NCBI GenBank assembly: GCA_027623815.1
Contig: JAQBUV010000014.1
Location: 1 to 39,780 of the forward strand
Direction: 5' to 3'
Origin: Casp-Chloro-G3 sp002816715
GTDB taxonomy: Bacteria > Chloroflexota > Dehalococcoidia > Lucifugimonadales > UBA3495
Length of the DNA: 39,780 bases
Part shown: positions 17,088 to 24,861 of the stretch, one piece after another
How positions within the stretch are numbered: position 1 is the first letter of the stretch
Layout of the letters: every line of letters begins with the position of its first letter
The notes under the pieces: generated by a model
Database searches by the model: none
The model's input: the letters and a program-made list of their open reading frames with translations, nothing else
What the model was told of the DNA's origin: nothing
Made by a program: the position numbers and the translations under genes

Positions 17088-18071
17088 TCACTCTCGACCT
17101 TGCAGCCAGCGGGCCGCTTCTTTGGCATGGTAGCTGATGATGATGTCGGCACCGGCCCGCCGAATGGCGGTAAGCAACTCCAGGGTGATCGGCTTCTCGT
17201 CCACCCATCCCATCTGCGCCGCCGCCTTGACCATCGAATACTCACCGCTGACGTTGTAGGCGGCCAGGGGATAATCGAAGCGGTCCCGGGCCTGCCGGAT
17301 CACGTCCAGGTAAGCCAATGCTGGTTTCACCATCACGATGTCTGCGCCTTCGGCGATGTCGGTCTCAATCTCGCGCATTGCCATGCGGGAGTTGGCCGGG
17401 TCCATCTGGTAGCTGCGGCGGTCGCCAAATTGGGGCGTCGAGTCGGCGGCGACCCGGAATGGCCCGTAAAACGATGAGGCATACTTGGCCGCGTAGCCCA
17501 TGATGGGGACATTCAGTTCGCCAGTGGCGTCCAACGCCTCCCGAATTGCGCGCACCTGGCCGTCCATCATCGACGAGGGGGCCACCATGTCGGCGCCAGC
17601 CTGCACCTGAGCCAGGGCGGTGCGGGCCAGCAGTTCCAGCGTCTGGTCGTTGTCCACGTGGCCGTTGTCGATGACGCCGCAGTGGCCGTGATCGGTGTAC
17701 TCGCAGAGACAGACATCACCAATGACCAGCAGGCTGGGCGCTTCTTTTTTGATCACCCGTATCGCCTCTTGAATGATGCCTTCCGGGTCATAAGCTCCCG
17801 AACCGACAGCGTCCTTCTCGGCAGGCAGGCCGAAGAGCAGCACCCCAGGAATGCCCAATTCAACGATTTCATGGACTTCTTCGGCCAGCATGTCCAGGGA
17901 CATGTGGTAGCAGCCAGGCATTGGCTCAATAGGCTGTTTAACTCCCTGTCCGTGAGTCACGAACAGCGGGTAGATGAAATTGGCGGCAGAGAGCCTGGTC
18001 TCGCGCACCAGGGAGCGCACCGGCTCAAGCTCGCGAACTCTTCTTAATCGTACGTCGGGAAAACCAGGCAT
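17088..18071 (-). CDS. hemB: porphobilinogen synthase HemB (zinc type)
   Basis: The 327-residue enzyme condenses two 5-aminolevulinates to porphobilinogen. The active-site lysines are Lys196 (GYAAKYASSFYGPFR) and Lys249 (IVMVKPALAYLDV). The Cys-rich segment CLCEYTDHGHCG (Cys121, Cys123, Cys131) shows the zinc-binding type, in contrast to the Asp-rich magnesium type. The ATG at 18071 lies 3 bp from the stop of the cobA-hemD fusion, which indicates translational coupling. No N-terminal extension is present. Confidence 0.97.
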   Translation of the reverse strand: MPGFPDVRLRRVRELEPVRSLVRETRLSAANFIYPLFVTHGQGVKQPIEPMPGCYHMSLDMLAEEVHEIVELGIPGVLLFGLPAEKDAVGSGAYDPEGIIQEAIRVIKKEAPSLLVIGDVCLCEYTDHGHCGVIDNGHVDNDQTLELLARTALAQVQAGADMVAPSSMMDGQVRAIREALDATGELNVPIMGYAAKYASSFYGPFRVAADSTPQFGDRRSYQMDPANSRMAMREIETDIAEGADIVMVKPALAYLDVIRQARDRFDYPLAAYNVSGEYSMVKAAAQMGWVDEKPITLELLTAIRRAGADIIISYHAKEAARWLQGRE

Positions 18072-18074
18072 GAC

Positions 18075-19619
18075 TCAGTTCTCCTCAGGGCTGAAATGTC
18101 TGACTAGAGATTCAACCAGCCCTTCTACGGTGTTCTCGTCGGCCACCAGATCCACCCGCAGACCCAAATCCCGGGCGGTTGCGGCGGTGATGGGGCCAAT
18201 GCAGGCAATGAAGCTGGCTTCTAAGTATTGCTTATCTCCCTCCAGTATGTCCAGCGTGTTTCTAACGGTGGAAGAACTGGTGAAGGTGATCACGTCTACG
18301 CCATCCTTGAGAATCTGCCGCGCCAGTTGGCTGGCTCCCTGGGGAGTGACCGTTCGGTAGGCGGCGATTCGCTCAACCTGGGCGCCCAGTTCAGCTAGAC
18401 CATCAGCCAGTACCTCCCGGCCAATGTCAGAGCCGGGGAGCAGAACTGGAACTCCCTGCCAGTCCAGTCCCGACACTTCCTGGACTACTTCCTCGGACAC
18501 TGACCTGGACGGTACGAAGTCCGGGTTGATGCCCCGCTGGGACAGAGCTTTGCTGGTGGCCGGGCCAATGGCCCCAATTTTGGCTGTTGCGAAAGCCCGT
18601 GAGTCTTGATTCTGTTGTTCCAGCCGCTGGAACACGGCCTCGACGGCGTTGGTGCTGCTGAAAAAAACCCAGCCGAAATCTTTGAGCCGGGTCAACGCCC
18701 CGTCCAACTGGGAATAGTCGTCCAGGTCGGCTATTTCGATGGATGGTAATTCCACCGTCGCGGCTCCCAGTTCTTCCAGTTGGGCGCGCAGGTTGGAGGC
18801 TTGAGTTCGGGAGCGGGTAATCAGCACCTTCTGGCCGAAAAGCGGGCGGCGGTCGAACCAGGCCAATTGCTTTCTTAAATTTACGACCTCGCCAATAATG
18901 GCGATTACCGGCGGGTTCAGTCCGGCCTCTTTGCCCGTGGCGACCACGTTGCTCAGAGTGCCGGTGATGGTGCGCTGTTTGTTCCAAGTGCCCCATTGCA
19001 CCAGGGCCACCGGCGTCTCCGGAGGCATCCCGGACTTTTGCAGCGTCGCCATGATGGACTCCAGCGCGGCCCAGCCCATCAGCACCACCAGGGTGCCGCC
19101 GGTCTTGGCCAGCACATCCCAAGGGATGACCGATTCAGGTTTGGACGGGTCTTCGCTGCCGCTGACCACGGTGAAGCAGGTGGCGACTTTGCGGTGCGTA
19201 ATCGGTATACCAGAGTAGGCGGCGGCGGCAATTGCCGAGGTGATGCCTGGGACTACCTCGAAAGTTATGCCGCGTTCAACCAGAGCCAATGCTTCCTCAC
19301 CGCCGCGTCCAAAGACGAAGGGGTCGCCTCCCTTCAGCCGAACCACCACCTTGCCCGATAGTGCCTGCTGCACCAGCAGTGCGTTGATTTCATCTTGAGT
19401 CAGGGCTTGACGGCCGCGCTCTTTGCCCACGAAGATTTTTTCCGATGCTGAGGGCGCGAATTCCAGCAGGGACGGGTCCAGCAGACGGTCATAGATCACC
19501 ACCTGGGCCTGCTCTAAACAGCGCATTCCCTTGACGGTAATCAGCCCCGGATCGCCTGGGCCTGCCCCGACCAGATACACTTTCCCTGACAAATTTGCGC
19601 CTGTTTTCTTGCTATTCAT
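18075..19619 (-). CDS. fused uroporphyrinogen-III methyltransferase and synthase (CobA-HemD)
   Basis: The 514-residue protein joins two enzymes. Residues about 12-255 are the SAM-dependent methyltransferase that makes precorrin-2 (VYLVGAGPGDPGLIT, RLKGGDPFVFGRGGEE, VVPGITSAIAAAAYSGIPITHR). Residues about 265-510 are uroporphyrinogen-III synthase (KVLITRSRTQASNLRAQLEELG, VFFSSTNAVEAVFQRLE, ITFTSSSTVRNTLDILEG). Methylation at C2 and C7 commits uroporphyrinogen III to the siroheme and cobalamin branch. Such fusions are known in Firmicutes, Actinobacteria and Chloroflexota. It couples to hemB with a 3-bp gap and follows hemC by 74 bp. Confidence 0.95.
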   Translation of the reverse strand: MNSKKTGANLSGKVYLVGAGPGDPGLITVKGMRCLEQAQVVIYDRLLDPSLLEFAPSASEKIFVGKERGRQALTQDEINALLVQQALSGKVVVRLKGGDPFVFGRGGEEALALVERGITFEVVPGITSAIAAAAYSGIPITHRKVATCFTVVSGSEDPSKPESVIPWDVLAKTGGTLVVLMGWAALESIMATLQKSGMPPETPVALVQWGTWNKQRTITGTLSNVVATGKEAGLNPPVIAIIGEVVNLRKQLAWFDRRPLFGQKVLITRSRTQASNLRAQLEELGAATVELPSIEIADLDDYSQLDGALTRLKDFGWVFFSSTNAVEAVFQRLEQQNQDSRAFATAKIGAIGPATSKALSQRGINPDFVPSRSVSEEVVQEVSGLDWQGVPVLLPGSDIGREVLADGLAELGAQVERIAAYRTVTPQGASQLARQILKDGVDVITFTSSSTVRNTLDILEGDKQYLEASFIACIGPITAATARDLGLRVDLVADENTVEGLVESLVRHFSPEEN

Positions 19620-19693
19620 AGATAAGGAGGGATGTAGCCCAACTCCTTCTCCGTTGATGGGAGAAGGCTGGGATGAGGGTGGAAACCCTCACC
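19620..19693. repeat. imperfect palindromic repeat in the hemC-cobA/hemD gap
   Basis: The short spacer contains CTCC/GGAG-rich halves (CTTCTCCGTTGATGGGAGAAGG and, past it, CCTCTCCCACATGGG) of the same style as the CCTCTCCC-GGGAGAGG hairpin at 37844-37866. It is probably an intergenic repeat inserted within the operon. Confidence 0.45.
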
Positions 19694-20686
19694 TCAATCC
19701 TCTCCCACATGGGTAGAGGATGCCGTTTCCAACAATTTCCCGGCTCCCTGTTGTACCAGGGCTTCATAAGCGGCGGCGGCCAGTTCTACCGGACTGTGTA
19801 TCGACCCCCGCAACGTGTCCCGAAACACCTTTTTGCCATCGGCCGAGCCGATGAATACGATCAGTGTCAGTGTCTCCGCTGCCGTTTCAGTATCCACTTC
19901 AGTATCCACTTCAGTATCCACCTCAGTATCAACGAAAGCGTAGGCCCCGACCGGCACCTGACAGCCGCCACCCAGCGCTTCTAAAAAGGCCCGCTCGGTG
20001 GTGATGGCCTGACGGGTTGGTGAATGCTCAATGGATTTAAACAGATTGCTCAGATGCTGTTCGCTGTCTCTCATTTCCACCGCCAGCACGCCCTGACCCG
20101 GCGGCGGCACAAACTGCGCCGGGTCGAGATATTCGGTGATATGCTCGGTGAGGCCCAGGCGGATCAACCCGGCGGCAGCCAGAATCGCCCCGTCGCACTC
20201 AACGCCTTGTGACTTGCTCAGGCGGGTCTCCACATTTCCCCGAATCGGCACAACCTCTACCTGTGGGCAGTTGTGCTTGAGTTGGGACACCCGGCGGGGG
20301 CTGCTGGTGCCAATGCGGGCTTCTGGGGGCAACTCGGATAGGGGGCAGTTCCACCGGTTGACCTGCACGTCCCTTGGGTCTTCCCGTTCCAAGACCGCCC
20401 CAATGGTCAAACCGTCTGGCAGTTGGGTGGGCATGTCTTTCAGGCTGTGCACTGCCAGGTCTATCTGGCCGGACAGCAGTTGTTGCTCAATTTCTTTGAC
20501 GAACACACCCAGACCCATTCCGGCCAGCGGTGCGGTGGCGTTGGCGTCGCCGTGGGTGCGGATTATGCTGACTTCAAACTCAAGCTCTGGATGCAAGGCC
20601 CGGAGCAGTTCCAGCACCTGGTCGGTCTGTCGCCGGGCCAAGGAACTGCCGCGGGTGCCCACCCTGATAACGTTACTTGCGGCCAC
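19694..20686 (-). CDS. hemC: hydroxymethylbilane synthase HemC (porphobilinogen deaminase)
   Basis: The 330-residue enzyme polymerises four porphobilinogens. Family marks are VGTRGSSLARRQT at the N-terminus, HSLKDMPTQLPDG (80-92), GTSSPRRVSQLK (126-137), PIRGNVETRL (147-156) and the dipyrromethane-binding Cys242 in LGGGCQVPVGAYA, the same number as in E. coli. Just after this Cys lies an acidic insertion, DTEVDTEVDTEVDTET (253-268), encoded by a 12-bp tandem repeat. It is in a surface turn, so activity is probably kept. The GTG start overlaps the 3' end of hemA by 14 nt, which indicates coupled translation. Confidence 0.96.
   Translation of the reverse strand: MAASNVIRVGTRGSSLARRQTDQVLELLRALHPELEFEVSIIRTHGDANATAPLAGMGLGVFVKEIEQQLLSGQIDLAVHSLKDMPTQLPDGLTIGAVLEREDPRDVQVNRWNCPLSELPPEARIGTSSPRRVSQLKHNCPQVEVVPIRGNVETRLSKSQGVECDGAILAAAGLIRLGLTEHITEYLDPAQFVPPPGQGVLAVEMRDSEQHLSNLFKSIEHSPTRQAITTERAFLEALGGGCQVPVGAYAFVDTEVDTEVDTEVDTETAAETLTLIVFIGSADGKKVFRDTLRGSIHSPVELAAAAYEALVQQGAGKLLETASSTHVGED
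19886..19933 (-). repeat. 12-bp tandem repeat (4 units) inside hemC
   Basis: Read on the plus strand, TTCAGTATCCAC occurs three times without mismatch (19886-19921), followed by a degenerate fourth unit. In the gene it encodes repeated Asp-Thr-Glu-Val. The unit is a multiple of three, so gain or loss of copies keeps the frame. Confidence 0.85.
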
Positions 20687-21968
20687 GCCGCCGATTACCT
20701 CTGCCCAGGTTTTCGTCCAGGTCGAAGAGCTTACGGGCCAGTTCCTGCTGGGCCGGGCCTCGGTTCTCCTTGAAGAAGATTGTGGACTGGTGCAGGAGTT
20801 TCTTCACCAGAGCGGCGGTCATGGCGTCCAAATGGCCGGCCAGTTCCTCCGGATCATCGGGCATCTGGCCTTTAATCTTACTGAGGGTCTTGGCGACCTC
20901 GTTGCGTCTGATGGCCTCGGCCTGTTCCCGAATGGACGCGATCAGCGGCATCACGTCCAGCGAGTCCCACCACTGCCGGAAATCCTCGGTTCGCCGTTCG
21001 ACGATCCCCTCGGCCCAAGCCAGGTCTTTCCGCATGTTTTCTGGAGCGATTTCCGACATCAATTGCAAGGCGTCTATGTCGTAAATCTGCACGTTATTCA
21101 GGTCGGCGACCGCTGGGTCGATGTCCCGTGGAACGGCGATGTCAATCAGCAACAGCGGCCGCTCGTTTCGTTGCCCCACGGCCTCTTGGACCGTGGACCG
21201 GTCTAGAATATAGCCGGGTGAGCCGGTGGAACTGATCACCACATCTGCTTCCGCTAATTGTCGAGATAAATCTTCAATTGGGACGGCAATGCCACCCAGT
21301 TCTTTAGCCAGGTCTTCAGCTCGCCATTGGGTTCGGTTGGTGACGACCATTTTCTTGACGCCAGCGTCGGAGAGGGCCTGAGCGACCAGGCGACCGGCGT
21401 CTCCAGCGCCAATAACCAGGGCTTGTTTCTGCGAAAGGTCTCCCAACAATCCTCGGGCCAACTGCACCCCGGCCTGGCTGACCGAGCGAGAGCGACTGCC
21501 AATGTGGGTGTCGCGGTGAATGTGGCGGGCGGTGCGCAGGGCCTGGTGGAACAGGCCAGACAAGGGGCCACGGACGTGTCCCAGTTCAGTGGCAACGCTG
21601 AAGGCGGTACGTACCTGTCCCAACACCTGGGTTTCGCCGACCACCATCGAGTCCAGCCCGCTGGTTACCTGGAAAAGGTGTTGAGCGCAACCGTCGCCCT
21701 GGTGCTGATACAAATGCCCGCTGAGTTCTGATTTCGGTATGCCGGAAACGGCGGTCAAGAAAGCAGTGACCCTAGCCGACAGATCGGTCTCTTCCTCTTC
21801 AAAAGCGTAGACCTCCAGACGGTTGCAGGTGGACAAGATCACGCCTTGTTTGGCATAGGTCGCCAGCAGTTCCAGGGCAGGCCCCAACTCTGCTTTGTCG
21901 ATACTCAGCTTCTCCCGAAGCTCAATTGGGGCGGTACGGTGATTTAGCCCAATGACCAGGAGACTCAA
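20673..21968 (-). CDS. hemA: glutamyl-tRNA reductase HemA
   Basis: The enzyme reduces glutamyl-tRNA to glutamate-1-semialdehyde and is the usual control point of the C5 route. I place the start at the TTG at 21968 (MSLLVIGLNHRTAPIELRE), giving 431 residues. AAGGAG lies 8 nt upstream, and the TTG overlaps the TGA of the previous gene (TTGA), so translation is coupled. The catalytic nucleophile is Cys48 in STCNRLEVYA. The NADPH loop is VIGAGDAGRLVAQAL, and SSTGSPGYILD is in the same domain. The charged tail GRGNRRRGRK is short. The longer frame beginning at 22025 adds non-family residues. Confidence 0.96.
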   Translation of the reverse strand: MSLLVIGLNHRTAPIELREKLSIDKAELGPALELLATYAKQGVILSTCNRLEVYAFEEEETDLSARVTAFLTAVSGIPKSELSGHLYQHQGDGCAQHLFQVTSGLDSMVVGETQVLGQVRTAFSVATELGHVRGPLSGLFHQALRTARHIHRDTHIGSRSRSVSQAGVQLARGLLGDLSQKQALVIGAGDAGRLVAQALSDAGVKKMVVTNRTQWRAEDLAKELGGIAVPIEDLSRQLAEADVVISSTGSPGYILDRSTVQEAVGQRNERPLLLIDIAVPRDIDPAVADLNNVQIYDIDALQLMSEIAPENMRKDLAWAEGIVERRTEDFRQWWDSLDVMPLIASIREQAEAIRRNEVAKTLSKIKGQMPDDPEELAGHLDAMTAALVKKLLHQSTIFFKENRGPAQQELARKLFDLDENLGRGNRRRGRK

Positions 21969-22684
21969 CTCACCATCTCCTTTTGCTTCTTTTTGGTACG
22001 TACCTGGCATCCTTGAGGACTGCACTCGCCCAGGCTAGGGCAGAGATCGGGTTGGCTCTGATCCAACAGACGGGCGAGGAGTTTCGCCAGGGCTTCTTCT
22101 TCCTGCCCGTTCTGGGCCATTTGCAGTAGTTCCTCGGTGATGCAGCATTGCCATCGTTCCGGGTCAACTACGGTGCGTTGCTCTTTGATCAGCTTTCTGG
22201 CCCGGCCCAGCACGACGGCCAGGTCGGCCCACTTCAGGTTTTCGTCATTGGCCAAGGTCTCCCGCAGCTTGCGGGCCAATGCCGGACTGGCCCCGCCAGT
22301 GGAGATGGCCAGCGTCACCGGGCCTTTTTTAACAATGGAGGGTGCGATGAAGGTGCACAGGTCTGGATCGTCCACCACGTTGAGCAGCACACCCAGCCGG
22401 TCGGCTTCTTCGTAGATTTCTCGATTGACGTGCCAGACGTTGGTGGCGGCCACCGCGATGAACGCCCCATCCAGGTCTCCAGGCCGGTACTTGCGAACCA
22501 GCCACTCGACATCACCCATCTGGGCGGCTTTTTGGATTCCCGGGGTGGCGTCGGGACTGATCAGGGTTATTGTCGCTCCGGACTGGCGCAGGGCGGCAAT
22601 TTTGCCCTGGGCAATCGTGCCGCCGCCGACGATCACGCACCGCTTGCCGGCCAGGTTCAAATATACTGGGTAGTACTCAGTCAT
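21965..22684 (-). CDS. precorrin-2 dehydrogenase / siroheme synthase N-terminal (SirC/Met8-like)
   Basis: The 239-residue protein oxidises precorrin-2 to sirohydrochlorin. It has the NAD site VIVGGGTIAQGK (18-28) and LNVVDDPDLCTFIAPS, in which Asp105-Asp106 match the catalytic Asp of CysG and Met8p, followed by GPVTLAISTGGASPALARKLRE. Met8p also inserts iron; SirC enzymes do not. The sequence does not decide between them, but no separate sirohydrochlorin chelatase is in the window. The C-terminus is Cys-containing (DLCPSLGECSPQGC) and then Lys-rich. Its stop overlaps the hemA start. Confidence 0.93.
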   Translation of the reverse strand: MTEYYPVYLNLAGKRCVIVGGGTIAQGKIAALRQSGATITLISPDATPGIQKAAQMGDVEWLVRKYRPGDLDGAFIAVAATNVWHVNREIYEEADRLGVLLNVVDDPDLCTFIAPSIVKKGPVTLAISTGGASPALARKLRETLANDENLKWADLAVVLGRARKLIKEQRTVVDPERWQCCITEELLQMAQNGQEEEALAKLLARLLDQSQPDLCPSLGECSPQGCQVRTKKKQKEMVS

Positions 22685-22696
22685 GAATCCTCATGA

Positions 22697-22884
22697 ATCG
22701 ATTTTCTCGGCTGGTTTATCCGGGTTGATCGCTTGTCTTAGGTAAATATCTCAAGACTCGGGCAATTGAAGCAAAGAGTCCTTAGACAATCTCGGGATGA
22801 GCGGATAGTGCAGTCCTCCACCGCTCGTGGTGAGCGCTTCGGCAATCTCAGGACAGGCTTGCTGAAGCGCGTATTGAGACGGAT
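22697..22884. other. 188-bp spacer inside the tetrapyrrole cluster
   Basis: This spacer separates ahbAB-like from the precorrin-2 dehydrogenase gene. It contains GGTGAGCGCTTC and CTCAGGACAGGCTTGCTGAAG, pieces of a TCAGGACAGGC-type intergenic repeat also seen at 27.78 kb. A second promoter could lie here, but I cannot place one. Confidence 0.35.
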
Positions 22885-23949
22885 TTAGGCTTGAACTGCT
22901 TCCTCTTCTTCCGGCTCTGGTTGTTCAGACTCCCAGAACTGCTGGTAATCTTCAACAAAATATTTGACCCGGGTCTTCTTATACTCCCGGGTGCTGTAGA
23001 GCATTAGATTCTCGGTAATGCCGGTAGATTCACTAATTTCCTGAGCAATCTCTTCGCAACCGCCGGGAGTGGTGGCGTGCACCATCGTGAAATGGGTGTA
23101 CTGCCAGTCGGGGAAGGTGGGACGCTCGTAGCAATGGGTGACCGCTGAGTGCTCGGCCATGGTCAATCCAACCTCTTCGGACCGTTCCGGCGGCACTTTC
23201 CAGACGATCATGGCATTGGCCCGGAAACCGGAACGGCGATGATGCAGCACCGCGCTGAAGCGGCGCATAATCTTGCGTTCCTGAAAATCATCGGCCAGGG
23301 CAAAGAGCTGCTCGTTGGTCATTCCCAACTCTTGGGACATGCGGTCAAAGGGGCGTGAGACCAGTTCCAAGTCTTCTTGCAGACCGCGGATGGCTGTCTT
23401 ATCGTCCTCGGAAACGGGCATGGCGGTATTCCAGTCCGCGGCTGGGGTTCTTTCACCGACGCCATCTGGGCTGTAGTTGTGCGCCGAGCTTTTCTCTTTG
23501 ACCATGTCGAAGTTGACGCCGATCTTGAAGAACCGAATGGTGGGCATAATCCGGTAGTTGATCGCGCCAGTCTCCTGGGACATTGAGACGATAGTGCTTT
23601 CCAGATCACCATCGGGAGGCACGGCGAGAGTGAACCAAAGGTTGTAATATGACCCTTCTCGGGCGTAGTTGTGGCTGACTCCCGGGTGCCGGTTGATGAA
23701 CAAAGCTCCCTGGTGCAGCTTGTCCGACTCGTAAGCAAAGGCCACCAGGGTGGTCTTGTACCCCAGTCGCCGGGTGTCGAAGATCGCGCTGATCTGCCGG
23801 ACTACGTTCTGCCGCTTTAGTTCGGCCAGTCGGTCTATTATTTCCTGCTCTCCAACTCCTAACTGCTGGCCAATTGCCAGGTAGGGTTGGTCTACCATGG
23901 GAAACTTGCTCTGGATAATGTTCAACAGGTTTCGGTCAATTAAGTCCAT
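22885..23949 (-). CDS. siroheme decarboxylase, fused AhbA-AhbB (Lrp/AsnC-like) type
   Basis: The 354-residue protein holds two Lrp/AsnC-like units, each a degenerate winged helix followed by an alpha-beta domain: about 1-165 and 180-335. Unit one has HNYAREGSYYNLWFT (93-107) and PTIRFFKIGVNFD (136-148). Unit two has MRRFSAVLHHRRSGFRANAM (228-247), THCYERP (271-277) and LMLYSTREYKKTRVKYF (315-331). These motifs mark siroheme decarboxylases (AhbA/AhbB, NirDL), which remove the C12 and C18 acetate carboxyls of siroheme. The families normally act as heterodimers; here both halves are one chain. It is often misannotated as an AsnC regulator. The ATG overlaps the upstream regulator gene by 14 nt. 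Position at the head of the siroheme operon supports the enzyme role. Confidence 0.88.
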   Translation of the reverse strand: MDLIDRNLLNIIQSKFPMVDQPYLAIGQQLGVGEQEIIDRLAELKRQNVVRQISAIFDTRRLGYKTTLVAFAYESDKLHQGALFINRHPGVSHNYAREGSYYNLWFTLAVPPDGDLESTIVSMSQETGAINYRIMPTIRFFKIGVNFDMVKEKSSAHNYSPDGVGERTPAADWNTAMPVSEDDKTAIRGLQEDLELVSRPFDRMSQELGMTNEQLFALADDFQERKIMRRFSAVLHHRRSGFRANAMIVWKVPPERSEEVGLTMAEHSAVTHCYERPTFPDWQYTHFTMVHATTPGGCEEIAQEISESTGITENLMLYSTREYKKTRVKYFVEDYQQFWESEQPEPEEEEAVQA

Positions 23950-24601
23950 CGGCGCTGGTGGTACCTCCTGGAAAGTTGGCGGAGACTGGCTTCATCCGTT
24001 TTTGGTAGGACTCTACGATCCCGACCAGAACGCGGTCGGCGATCTCGGTTATTTGAAAAAATGAGCGGGAGTTGGCTGAGTGCAGCACCATGGTGCGGAA
24101 GAAGATAAAAGCCTCGGTGGTATCCTTCAGAGACACGCCCCGGTCGGCCATCTCCGCACTGTATTCATGCCCCAGCATCAGGGCTTCGTCCAGAGTTTCC
24201 TGGCGGCGGCGGCGAGGTTGAGCGTCTTGGAGCAACAGTGACAACAATCGGCGTCCAAACAGCCGCATGCGGTCGCGGCCTTCTGCCTCGACGCTCAGGT
24301 ACCACGACTGGCGGGCCACGTCCTCATGGCTCAGTCGCCGCCGAATACGCCGCAAGGCCAAGCCTTCCGTACTTTCTTTCGACTCAGTCTTGGACTCATT
24401 TTCGGGGCCTTCGGATGCTTGATGGGTCAGGGAGAGTACATCTTCATGGGAAAACCGTCGGTGCCCGCCGGGGGTGCGGTAGATGCGTAAATGACCATTG
24501 TCGGCCCATTGCCGCAGCGTGGACTCGTTTATCTGGAGCAGACGACAAGCCTCTCTTAAGGAAAGCCATTGGGACTGTTCGGGGGATTGTAGTTCAACCA
24601 C
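23936..24601 (-). CDS. MerR/excisionase-type HTH regulator with helical effector domain
   Basis: The 221-residue protein has an N-terminal MerR-like winged helix (about 12-58): LSLREACRLLQINESTLRQWADNGHLRIYRTPGGHRRFSHEDV, where RTPGGHRRF is the wing signature seen in CarH/LitR proteins. A charged linker follows, then an all-helical domain (about 90-205) with SWYLSVEAEGRDRMRLFG, ALMLGHEYSAEMADRGVSLKDTTEAFIFFRTMVLHSA, resembling the RsbRD/PucR-type N-terminal sensor helices. The B12-binding motif of CarH is absent. It overlaps the decarboxylase gene by 14 nt at the head of the tetrapyrrole operon, so it is a candidate operon regulator. The ligand is unknown. The GTG start has a weak ribosome-binding site. 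Confidence 0.8.
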   Translation of the reverse strand: MVELQSPEQSQWLSLREACRLLQINESTLRQWADNGHLRIYRTPGGHRRFSHEDVLSLTHQASEGPENESKTESKESTEGLALRRIRRRLSHEDVARQSWYLSVEAEGRDRMRLFGRRLLSLLLQDAQPRRRRQETLDEALMLGHEYSAEMADRGVSLKDTTEAFIFFRTMVLHSANSRSFFQITEIADRVLVGIVESYQKRMKPVSANFPGGTTSADGLN

Positions 24602-24617
24602 GAAAGTTAAAACCAGA

Positions 24618-24648
24618 AAATCTATAGAAATCTAAAGAATTCTGTAAA
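24618..24648 (-). promoter_or_regulatory. candidate promoter and operator of the tetrapyrrole operon
   Basis: On the minus strand, TTTACA (24643-24648) and TATAGA (24621-24626) are 16 bp apart and resemble -35 and -10 boxes just upstream of the regulator gene. On the plus strand the same segment holds two adjacent 10-bp repeats, AAATCTATAG and AAATCTAAAG (24618-24637), one helical turn apart, with a weaker third (AATTCTGTAA). This would suit autoregulation by the adjacent MerR-like protein. Confidence 0.45.
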
Positions 24649-24763
24649 AATCAATGAGCTTTTTTAAGCCTCGTAGAGGTTAGCATACGGCAATGCGTAG
24701 GTCAATGGGAAAAGCAGTGTTTCTGCGTGGATATCGCGTGGATGTATCGAAGCCGTCGCCTAG

Positions 24764-24850
24764 ATCACGGAAAGTGATGTTCACCCGGTAGAACTGCACC
24801 CTCAGTGCAACCCAAATCCCGGAGGGAACCTCCTCTTCTGGTGAGGAAGA
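24764..24850. other. run of short hairpins between the 61-aa gene and the regulator
   Basis: Within 90 bp there are ATCAC/GTGAT (24764-24778), TGCAC/GTGCA (24795-24809), GGAGG-GAA-CCTCC (24821-24833) and CTCTTC/GAAGAG (24832-24850). The last two share two bases and cannot both form. This could be an attenuator or a structured leader on the minus strand; it matches no riboswitch that I know. Confidence 0.35.
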
Positions 24851-24861
24851 GCTATGGGCAG

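Noticed and set aside
19886..19933. CRISPR-like repeats
   Set aside because: The 12-bp units are contiguous, without spacers, and code for protein in frame. No other array-like pattern was found in the window.
21969..22025. N-terminal extension of HemA
   Set aside because: It lies within the 3' end of the preceding gene and lacks similarity. TTG at 21968 gives the usual family start with AAGGAG.
22885..23949. Annotation as an AsnC/Lrp transcription regulator
   Set aside because: Two such units with siroheme-decarboxylase motifs, at the head of a siroheme operon, fit the enzyme better; the HTH regions are degenerate.
24602..24860. Cobalamin or molybdenum-cofactor riboswitch
   Set aside because: Hairpins are present, but I could not find the conserved cores of either class on either strand.
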